Shown piece by piece: positions 57,390-64,000 of a stretch of DNA of 64,000 nt. This DNA is from Vagococcus carniphilus (GTDB taxonomy: Bacteria > Bacillota > Bacilli > Lactobacillales > Vagococcaceae). The DNA is taken from contig NZ_CP060720.1 in assembly GCF_014397115.1 (NCBI RefSeq), positions 1,628,001 through 1,692,000 of the forward strand, given 5' to 3'. The notes beneath the pieces are model-generated. The model was not told the DNA's origin. It made no database searches and saw only the letters and a program-made list of their open reading frames with translations. Within the stretch, counting starts at the first letter, position 1; every line of letters starts with the position of its first letter. Position numbers and translations under genes: made by a program.

Positions 57390-58334
57390 GTGAGAAAAAG
57401 TAGTCAAGAATTATTAGATAACTACCAACTTAGAAAATCAAAAACAGAAAAAACAGTATTTATTAATTGGCTAGAACAACAATTAGGGAATCAAAATTAT
57501 CTATTGAAAAAAGAACACTATGAAAAAGATGGCGTTAATTTAATTATAGGTGATTTAGAAAAAGCCAAAATTATTTTAACTGCTCATTATGATACACAAG
57601 CCATTTCGATTTTTCCGATATTTATGGGATTCAGTAATTGGATTTCTTTTTTTATAAGCCAATTGTGGGCAATGCTTCCTATTGTGCCACTAAGTTTCTT
57701 TGGTGGAACAATCCTTACTTCTGGCATCCTTACTTTATCTTTTAAAGAAATTATCATAGGGATTCTTCTTATTTCCTTAATGTTATTATATTGTTTTCAA
57801 ATAACCAAAGGGATTGCTAATAAACATACAGCTAATGATAATACTTCTGGGGTTGCAACCTTGTTAGCCATTTTAGAAGATTTACCAGAAAATAAAAGAG
57901 AAGAGGTCTGCTTTGTTTTCTTTGATCAAGAGGAGATAGGCTTAGTTGGTTCACAAAATTTTAAAAAGCAACATGAATCTCTGATTAAAGACAAACCATT
58001 AATTAATTTTGATTGCGTGAGCGATGGAGATACCTTATTTTTTGTAACGAAAAAAGCGTTTAGAGAATCAAACTATAACAATCAATTAGCTGAATCAACT
58101 AAAAAGATAGTCGATAAAACTGAAAAACAGTATAAATTTGGAACAGCTTTTAAAAATATTTACACTTCTGACCAAATCATTTTCAAAAATAGTGTTGGGG
58201 TAGCTGCTGCTAAAAAATTGCCTGTTTTTGGTTATTACTTGAACCGAATTCATACAAGAAAAGATACTCGATTTGATTACCAAAATATCGAACTTCTTAA
58301 ACAAGTTATACAAGATTTTATTCTTCATATCTAA
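57390..58334 (+). CDS. M28-family zinc peptidase with internal membrane hairpin
   Basis: 314 residues with GTG start after GAGGTGAG. Zinc-ligand motifs are ILTAHYDTQ (about 67), ANDNTSGVATLL (about 149), FDQEEIGLVGS (about 178) and a later Asp/His pair near DCVSDGD and RIHTRKDT. Between the first and second motifs lie two to three hydrophobic segments (about 75-140), which would pin the enzyme to the membrane. The target peptide is unknown. Monocistronic with a strong terminator. Confidence 0.82.
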   Translation: MRKSSQELLDNYQLRKSKTEKTVFINWLEQQLGNQNYLLKKEHYEKDGVNLIIGDLEKAKIILTAHYDTQAISIFPIFMGFSNWISFFISQLWAMLPIVPLSFFGGTILTSGILTLSFKEIIIGILLISLMLLYCFQITKGIANKHTANDNTSGVATLLAILEDLPENKREEVCFVFFDQEEIGLVGSQNFKKQHESLIKDKPLINFDCVSDGDTLFFVTKKAFRESNYNNQLAESTKKIVDKTEKQYKFGTAFKNIYTSDQIIFKNSVGVAAAKKLPVFGYYLNRIHTRKDTRFDYQNIELLKQVIQDFILHI

Positions 58335-58336
58335 TA

Positions 58337-58388
58337 AAAAAACGTGTGACTAGTCTATTCATAATGAGTAAACTAGTCACACGTTTTT
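58337..58388. terminator. Bidirectional terminator
   Basis: AAAAACGTGTGACTAGT and ACTAGTCACACGTTTTT form a 17-bp perfect stem. Confidence 0.93.
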
Positions 58389-58390
58389 AG

Positions 58391-58909
58391 TTATTCAAAA
58401 GCTTTAAGATAGGCAACTTCTCCTGATATTTCTTGAAGGATATTTTTTCTTAATTCTTTAATCATAAAAAATTCTTCTGGTACTTCAAAAGGTGGGAATA
58501 TTCCCCATTTACTTGCTGGTAAATAACCAAACCTTTTATAAAAAGTGGGATGACCTAAAATAACAATGAAAGGATAATCTGCTATCAGACTTCGTTTTTC
58601 CAGAGCTAGCATAAGATTAGTCCCAATTTTTTTATTTTGATAACTAGGTAAGACTGATAACGGTGCTAACGCTAGTCCTTTCCACGAATCATTTTCATTT
58701 TTGATTAAACACTCGCTTAATAAGCCGTGACCTACTATTTTTCCATCAATTTCATCAACTAACTCTAGTTCAGCTTTGTAAGATGGGGCTTTTCTAATTT
58801 TCTTGATTAAGTCAGCTTCTTGTTGATACCCAAACTCTGTTTCTGAAAACGAAGAGATGGTTAATGCTTCTACTGCTGAATAATCATTTTCATTAATAAT
58901 ACGAATCAT
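58391..58909 (-). CDS. GNAT N-acetyltransferase (YhbS-like)
   Basis: 172 residues. GHGLLSECLI, LAPLSVLPSYQNKKIGTNLM (acetyl-CoA-binding turn) and VILGHPTFYKRFGYLPAS are the YhbS-type GNAT motifs. TAGGAGG precedes the ATG. Substrate unknown. Confidence 0.88.
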   Translation of the reverse strand: MIRIINENDYSAVEALTISSFSETEFGYQQEADLIKKIRKAPSYKAELELVDEIDGKIVGHGLLSECLIKNENDSWKGLALAPLSVLPSYQNKKIGTNLMLALEKRSLIADYPFIVILGHPTFYKRFGYLPASKWGIFPPFEVPEEFFMIKELRKNILQEISGEVAYLKAFE

Positions 58910-58958
58910 TTTATTCCTCCTAACATTCTGATAAAAAAAGATAATCTAACTATTTAGA

Positions 58959-59279
58959 TTATCTGAATTCTAAGATATTATTCCGTTTAAGCGGAGAGGG
59001 CATTGTTTGTAAATAAATCCCATTTTCTCCTTTAAACTGCTTGAAATATTGATAGTTTCCAAAACAAAGCTGTTTCAGTTGTTTTAGTTTCTTTTCACTT
59101 ATTTGATAAATTTGCTCTTTGGTACTTTTTCTAGATAGTGACAATTGGGCATCTGTATCAAATAAAATTCGAACTAAAAAAATCTCTTCTTCACACGTCC
59201 AATAAAAGGCGATGTAATTAGATCGTTGCGTAATCAATTCAACTGAATCATTTGTTAAAATAGCATTTAATTTTATCAT
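58959..59279 (-). CDS. SOS-controlled hypothetical protein
   Basis: 106 residues, basic, no membrane segment. Contains SNYIAFYWTCEEEIFLVRIL and a Lys-rich helix. No family is recognised. It starts 22 bases from the third SOS promoter, so expression during DNA damage is predicted. Followed by no other same-operon gene before the GNAT gene. Confidence 0.68.
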   Translation of the reverse strand: MIKLNAILTNDSVELITQRSNYIAFYWTCEEEIFLVRILFDTDAQLSLSRKSTKEQIYQISEKKLKQLKQLCFGNYQYFKQFKGENGIYLQTMPSPLKRNNILEFR

Positions 59280-59299
59280 TTCCTCTTCTCCTTACAAAA

Positions 59300-59328
59300 A
59301 TTATACAAACGTACGTTCTTTTTGTAAA
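59300..59328 (-). promoter_or_regulatory. SOS (LexA) promoter of the 106-residue gene
   Basis: Minus strand: TTTACA, 17-base spacer holding AGAACGTACGTTTG, TATAAT. Same layout as the promoters at 38723 and 57286. Confidence 0.88.
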
Positions 59329-59340
59329 GAGAACAAAACA

Positions 59341-59616
59341 TTAAAATGCGCTTAGATGAGTACTCCAATAAAATGCTAATTTATTCTTTGTTTGAAAACA
59401 TGCGGTCGTTCCAGTTTTATTTTCAATTGTTTTATTTAATTGATAAACGGCAATTTTCCCATTGTCTGAAATTTCCGAAACGCTTGATGTTGTAGCTGAC
59501 TTAAAATCCCCATTTCTAAGTGCAGCAAAGCGAACAGAACCTTCAGGGGTTAAAATAGCATAGCATATTAAAAAAACTAAACCAATTTTAAATAATAATA
59601 ATAGTAAACGTTTCAT
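59341..59616 (-). CDS. Small secreted hypothetical protein
   Basis: 91 residues with one N-terminal membrane segment (about 3-21) and a short extracellular part ending in AFYWSTHLSAF. The ribosome site AAGGGGATGATAAC is good. It ends 13 bases before the SOS promoter, so it is transcribed separately. Not recognised. Confidence 0.6.
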   Translation of the reverse strand: MKRLLLLLFKIGLVFLICYAILTPEGSVRFAALRNGDFKSATTSSVSEISDNGKIAVYQLNKTIENKTGTTACFQTKNKLAFYWSTHLSAF

Positions 59617-59776
59617 GTTATCATCCCCTTTATGATATTCCCATATTAATTGAAAAAAATGAAGATTTAATGTCCTAATTGGTACGAAAAATAGATGAAA
59701 AATGATATGATAGCTCTATATGAAAACAGGATTATTTGTTTTTTTAAATAATCACTAACTAATTAGGATGTTGACA

Positions 59777-61291
59777 ATGACTATAACCCTTAAAGAAATA
59801 GAAAATTTATTAAAAAAAGAAAATCTGTTAAAAGAATTTATTTATCAAAATAATTGGTTTTATAACTTACCAATTGAAGATCAATCTCTAACAGCTCTTT
59901 CTTACGACTCAAGAAATGTTAATCAAGAAACTTTATTTTTTTGTAAAGGTCTTAACTTTAAAGAAGAATATTTAGAAACAGCGATTGATAACCAATTAGA
60001 AATCTATATGTCTGAAAATCCATATGAGGTAGCAAGCAAGCTAGGTATTATTGTAACAGATATTCGTAAAGCGATGGCACTTATTAGTATGCATTTTTAT
60101 GATTTACCTCAAGAAGAATTAACAGTTATTGGTTTTACTGGAACAAAAGGAAAAACAACTGCTGCTTACTTTACTAAGTTTATTTTAGATGATTATACTA
60201 ATCATAAAACAGCAATGTTTTCTACAATGAATACAACTCTAGATGGCGTTAATTATTTCAAATCAGCATTAACAACACCTGAATCATTAGATTTATACCG
60301 TATGATGAGAGAAGCGGTTGATAATAAAATGACACATTTAATCATGGAGGTATCATCTCAAGCTTACAAGTTACAACGAGTTTATGGACTAACATTTGAT
60401 GTCGGGATCTTTTTAAATATCTCACCTGATCATATTAGTCCAATTGAACATCCAACGTTTGATGATTACTATTATTGCAAGAGACAACTCATTGAAAATT
60501 CTAAGCAAATGGTTTTAAATGCTGATACAAAAGATTATCCGTTACTAAAAGAAATGACAGAAGCTAGACAAATTCCTTACTATTCTTATAGTAGTGAAAA
60601 TAAAGAAGCTGATTATTACTGGGAAAAAGAAGCAGGAGACTTGCTAGATTTCTGTGTTGAATCAACGAATGATCCATTAGATCTTGTAAGTGATTATCAT
60701 ATTCGCTTAATGGGAGACTTTAACAAAGACAATGCAGTTGCTAGTTTAATAACAAGTAAATTAGCTGGTGCCTCAAAAGAAAATGGTAAAAGAGGACTCT
60801 TAGAGGCATTAGTTCCTGGTCGAATGGAGCATTTGAAACATCCAAACGGCGCTAATATTTTTGTTGATTACGCGCATAACTATTTGAGTTTAAAAAATCT
60901 TCTAAGTTTTGCTAAAGAAGCTCATCCAGAAGGTAGAATTATCACAGTTATTGGTAGCACAGGTGAAAAAGCTATTTCAAGAAGAGCTGATTTTGGTCAA
61001 GTTCTTTCAGAATTGGCAGATGTTGCTATTTTAACTGCAGATGACCCAGCTACTGAGGATCCAGAAAAAATTGCTAAAGAAATTGGAGCAGCCATTACTA
61101 ACTCAGCTGTTGAGCAAATTATCATTGTCGATCGTGAATCAGCTATTCAACATGCAATTGATATAGCTAGTTCAAAAGATTCTGTTATTTTAGCTGGCAA
61201 AGGACAAGATAAATATCAAAAAATTGGTGGTGTTGATACCCCTTATATAGGTGATTTTAATGCTGCTGAAAACTATTTAAATAATAAATAA
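59777..61291 (+). CDS. murE: UDP-N-acetylmuramoyl-tripeptide synthetase, lysine type
   Basis: Cytoplasmic Mur ligase that adds L-lysine to UDP-MurNAc-L-Ala-D-Glu. 504 residues from the ATG at 59777 (8 bases after AGGA). ATP loop GFTGTKGKTTAAYF, MEVSSQAYKLQRVYGLTFDV, NISPDHISPIEHPTF, and in the C-terminal domain DDPATEDP in place of the DNPR signature of the diaminopimelate enzyme, indicating lysine. Fits a Lys-type peptidoglycan coccus. Confidence 0.93.
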   Translation: MTITLKEIENLLKKENLLKEFIYQNNWFYNLPIEDQSLTALSYDSRNVNQETLFFCKGLNFKEEYLETAIDNQLEIYMSENPYEVASKLGIIVTDIRKAMALISMHFYDLPQEELTVIGFTGTKGKTTAAYFTKFILDDYTNHKTAMFSTMNTTLDGVNYFKSALTTPESLDLYRMMREAVDNKMTHLIMEVSSQAYKLQRVYGLTFDVGIFLNISPDHISPIEHPTFDDYYYCKRQLIENSKQMVLNADTKDYPLLKEMTEARQIPYYSYSSENKEADYYWEKEAGDLLDFCVESTNDPLDLVSDYHIRLMGDFNKDNAVASLITSKLAGASKENGKRGLLEALVPGRMEHLKHPNGANIFVDYAHNYLSLKNLLSFAKEAHPEGRIITVIGSTGEKAISRRADFGQVLSELADVAILTADDPATEDPEKIAKEIGAAITNSAVEQIIIVDRESAIQHAIDIASSKDSVILAGKGQDKYQKIGGVDTPYIGDFNAAENYLNNK

Positions 61292-61296
61292 ATTCC

Positions 61297-61332
61297 TAGA
61301 GAGGCGATCCCTATTTTGGTAGCCTCTTTAGT
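61297..61332 (+). terminator. Hairpin between murE and the PBP gene
   Basis: AGAGGC and GCCTCT enclose a 15-base loop, with only a short T run. A weak terminator is possible, so partial read-through is likely. Confidence 0.55.
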
Positions 61333-61353
61333 TTATAATTAAAGGAGAATCCT

Positions 61354-63381
61354 ATGTCAGACAATAATCAAAAACGAACAAATAAGAAACAAGCTTCAAA
61401 AAATAGAAAAGGAATCATTTTAGGTTCTAGTGTTGCAGGACTACTTTTAGTAGGGGTAGGTGGTTATTTTGCTTATCAAAAATACGATGAAAATTTGAGA
61501 AAAGATGCTTTAATCAGTTTTATGGATTCTTTTGAAGCAAAAAAATTCAAAGAGATGCCTAAAACTCTCTCTAAAACCTCTTTAAAAGAACAAGGTCTAA
61601 CTGAAAAAGAGCTAATCGAAAAATATGAAGCTGTATTTAATGGTTTAAATATTTCTGATATCAAAGGAAATGTAGCGTCATTTAAAAATGACCAATTTGA
61701 ACTAACCTTTCAAATGCAAACACCTCTTGGAAAATTAAAAAATGAAACCTATTCAGGAAAATTAGTCAAAGAAGGTAGCGAATATAAAGTAGATTGGAAT
61801 TATTCCTTTATTTTTCCAGAAATGAAAAAAGGCGATAAAGTTTTTATGTCAACGGAAACACCTAAAAGAGGAGATATTTTAGATGTTAATAAACAACCTT
61901 TAGCAACAAGTCATGATTATCCTCAATTAGGAATAATACCTAATAAGTTAGGAGAAAAAGAAGAGAAGGAAAAAAATATTGAAACAATAAGTAAAAATTT
62001 TGATAAATCGGTTGATGAAATCAATCAATTACTTGAACAACCATGGGTTAAAGAAGATTCTTTTGTTCCAATTAAAACAATTCCTTTTGAAGAATCAACT
62101 GACAAATATCAATCAACTGGTATTACTCTTGCGTCAGTTAATAACCGTTACTATCCACTAAAAGAAGCTGCTGCTCAACTAATTGGTTATACAGGAAAAG
62201 TAACTGCTGAAGAAATTGAAAAAGATAAGGCTTTATCGGGTTTTGAAGAAACCGGAAAAACGGGATTAGAAGCTCAATTTGATAAAGAACTGCGTGGTAA
62301 AACAGGTGGTAAAATTGAAATTGTCAATAAAGATGGGGAGTCTCAACTAGCTGTTATTGAAGAGAAAAAACAAGATGGAAAAGACGTTCAACTAACGATT
62401 GATAGCCAAATTCAAAGAGATGCTTTCACTGCTTTGAATAATCTACCAGGTTCAACTGTTGTGACTGCTCCGAACACAGGTCAATTAAAAGCTGCTGTCA
62501 GCTCGCCTTCGTATGACCCTAATCAATTTGTTCTAGGTGTCTCACAAAAAGAATATGACCAGTTAGCAAAAGACAAAGCTAATCCTTTTTTAGCAAGATT
62601 TAGTGCTGGATACGCTCCAGGATCAACTTTTAAGGCAATCACAGCTGCTATTGGAATTGATGAAAAAGTGACAACACCAGATAAAACAAGAGAAATATCA
62701 GGGCTTAAATGGCAAAAAGATAGCTCATGGGGAGGATATCAAGTGACTCGTGTTTCTGATGTTCCAAGCGTTAATATGAATACAGCACTTGTTTATTCGG
62801 ATAACATTTACTTTGCCCAAGAAGCTTTAGAGATGGGTAGCAAAAAATACTTAGACGGACTTAAAAAATTCCCGTTTGGTGAAAAAATGAACATTCATAT
62901 TCCTATGACACCCGCTCAAATTAGCAATGATGAAATCAAATCAGATATTCTATTAAGCGACACAGCTTATGGACAAGGACAGCTACTTGTTAATCCAATT
63001 CAACAGGCAGTTATGTATTCCGCTTTTGCTAATGAAGGAGAAGTTGTTTTTCCTCAGATAATAAAAGGAAAAGAAAACACTAAAAAAGAACGAGCAGTCT
63101 CTAAAGAAGCTGCTGAAGCGGTTAAAAAAGCTTTAATCGAAACCGTTGAAAATGAAAATGGAACGGCACATCCTTTATCTAATGGAGACAACCAAATAGC
63201 TGCTAAAACGGGAACGGCTGAAATTAAAGAGAAACAAGATACAAAAGGACAAGAAAATAGTTTTATTCTAGCTTTTGATGCTAATGAAAGTAACTATTTA
63301 GTTGTTAGTTTAATTGAAGACGCAAAAGGGACTTCAGCTGTTGAACAAAACAAAGAGTTTATCAAACAATTAAAAAAATAA
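61354..63381 (+). CDS. Class B penicillin-binding protein with MecA_N domain (PBP4/PBP5-like)
   Basis: 675 residues: membrane anchor (about 23-42), NTF2-like MecA_N domain (about 47-165), dimerisation domain (about 170-330) and transpeptidase domain (about 345-675). Catalytic motifs: APGSTFKAIT (SxxK), YSDN (SxN) and AKTGTAEI (KTG). The domain order and length match the low-affinity PBPs of enterococci and PBP2a of staphylococci. Follows murE. Cross-links peptidoglycan on the outer face. Reduced beta-lactam affinity is a family-level expectation, not shown here. Confidence 0.9.
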   Translation: MSDNNQKRTNKKQASKNRKGIILGSSVAGLLLVGVGGYFAYQKYDENLRKDALISFMDSFEAKKFKEMPKTLSKTSLKEQGLTEKELIEKYEAVFNGLNISDIKGNVASFKNDQFELTFQMQTPLGKLKNETYSGKLVKEGSEYKVDWNYSFIFPEMKKGDKVFMSTETPKRGDILDVNKQPLATSHDYPQLGIIPNKLGEKEEKEKNIETISKNFDKSVDEINQLLEQPWVKEDSFVPIKTIPFEESTDKYQSTGITLASVNNRYYPLKEAAAQLIGYTGKVTAEEIEKDKALSGFEETGKTGLEAQFDKELRGKTGGKIEIVNKDGESQLAVIEEKKQDGKDVQLTIDSQIQRDAFTALNNLPGSTVVTAPNTGQLKAAVSSPSYDPNQFVLGVSQKEYDQLAKDKANPFLARFSAGYAPGSTFKAITAAIGIDEKVTTPDKTREISGLKWQKDSSWGGYQVTRVSDVPSVNMNTALVYSDNIYFAQEALEMGSKKYLDGLKKFPFGEKMNIHIPMTPAQISNDEIKSDILLSDTAYGQGQLLVNPIQQAVMYSAFANEGEVVFPQIIKGKENTKKERAVSKEAAEAVKKALIETVENENGTAHPLSNGDNQIAAKTGTAEIKEKQDTKGQENSFILAFDANESNYLVVSLIEDAKGTSAVEQNKEFIKQLKK

Positions 63382-63408
63382 TTATTTTATGTAAACCAAA
63401 ATGATTTT

Positions 63409-63450
63409 AATCAAAAAATCCTCTTATTTGTTTAAGAGGATTTTTTGATT
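63409..63450. terminator. Bidirectional terminator
   Basis: AATCAAAAAATCCTCTT and AAGAGGATTTTTTGATT form a perfect palindromic stem, overlapping the end of the minus-strand gene. Confidence 0.93.
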
Positions 63451-64000
63451 TCTATTTCATATTCAACTTTGGAGAGGTTAGTTAATTTTTGAATGTGCTG
63501 TAGTAAGAGCAAGATCCAACTAAACGCTAAGCCAAAAGCAATTAATTCAAATACGGTTAAGGATAGGTAGCCAACACGTTGAAATAAAAAGTTGGCAACA
63601 ATTAATGTAGCTGCAATTCCATAAGAAATAAAGAGAAACTCTTTCGTCACTTTTGGAAGCAACCATTTGATTCCAATAATCAATATTACAATTAAAAGAA
63701 CTAATAAATTAGCTGACTTTGTATGCAACACATGAAGCTGACCTTTACCGTTATTAGGGAAAAAACCAACACCACCTAAAGATATAGCAACTAATGTTAA
63801 TAAAATTCGCAGAGTTAACAGACGGTAACCTGAATAGTTATTCTTTTTTAAATTAACAAATAAATAATCAATGAGGGCAACCATCAGAAGGGAAGAGAGC
63901 ATCAAAGTTAAATTAAACTGCCAACTATCAATCGCTTCATTTGTTCCCAAAAAACTAAAGTTATATTGCCACCAACGACTCTCACTATTAGTCAACATAG
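63432..64000 (-). CDS. DUF998-like membrane protein (5' end may lie outside the window)
   Basis: At least 188 residues with five to six hydrophobic segments. SESRWWQYNFSFLGT at the N-terminus and GFFPNNGKGQLHVLHT resemble DUF998-type membrane proteins, where the phrase normally follows an N-terminal membrane helix. The visible ATG at 63998 is thus probably internal, with the real start beyond base 64000. Function unknown. Confidence 0.65.
   Translation of the reverse strand, partial: MLTNSESRWWQYNFSFLGTNEAIDSWQFNLTLMLSSLLMVALIDYLFVNLKKNNYSGYRLLTLRILLTLVAISLGGVGFFPNNGKGQLHVLHTKSANLLVLLIVILIIGIKWLLPKVTKEFLFISYGIAATLIVANFLFQRVGYLSLTVFELIAFGLAFSWILLLLQHIQKLTNLSKVEYEIEIKKSS

Noticed and set aside
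61354-63381. Identification as mecA
   Set aside because: Only the domain architecture is shared; sequence and context (next to murE) fit an intrinsic enterococcal-type PBP.

Overview
The window looks like chromosomal DNA of a low-GC Gram-positive coccus, most likely Enterococcaceae (Vagococcus or a near relative). This is inferred from strong AT bias, the dnaG-rpoD-trmK-Nif3-pepT gene order, a lysine-type MurE, a CtsR box before clpB, LexA-type SOS boxes, and LPXTG and GW-like surface proteins. No database search was possible.

Layout. 1-16850 is mostly core genome: the 3' part of glyS, an ABC exporter with a PASTA protein, a P-type ATPase, dnaG, rpoD, trmK, a Nif3-like gene, pepT and CtsR-controlled clpB. 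16920-34306 is one long same-strand gene block behind a cobalamin riboswitch: a peptidoglycan hydrolase, a giant LPXTG protein with an alpha/alpha-barrel, two separate proteins with a transcobalamin-like C-terminal domain (DUF4430), a second membrane-anchored barrel protein, a complete ECF transporter (T, fused A-A', S), and a MoxR/DUF58/transglutaminase-like module. 34357-37542 holds a GNAT protein and lepA. 37605-43306, on the minus strand, is accessory: an Abi_2/AbiF-like HEPN gene with a candidate upstream ncRNA and an SOS promoter, a membrane GIY-YIG protein, and two paralogous lipoproteins around a beta-lactamase-fold protein. 43700-54030 holds two further giant secreted proteins. Each contains a DUF4430 domain and four C-terminal GW-like modules, and each sits behind cobalamin riboswitches, one single and one a tandem pair. 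54078-59616 includes an SOS operon with a Y-family polymerase and a second SOS-controlled unknown gene. 59777-64000 has murE, a class B PBP and a partial membrane protein.

Main idea. Four cobalamin riboswitches control a dispersed surface system. It has the two structural halves of mammalian intrinsic factor/transcobalamin (alpha-barrel and DUF4430 beta-domain), mostly on separate polypeptides, plus an ECF transporter. The inference is a Gram-positive, wall-anchored 'split intrinsic factor' B12 capture and import apparatus. A second point of interest is a set of three almost identical SOS promoters. One of them drives a candidate pseudoknotted ncRNA followed by an AbiF-like HEPN ribonuclease gene with a 3' frameshift.
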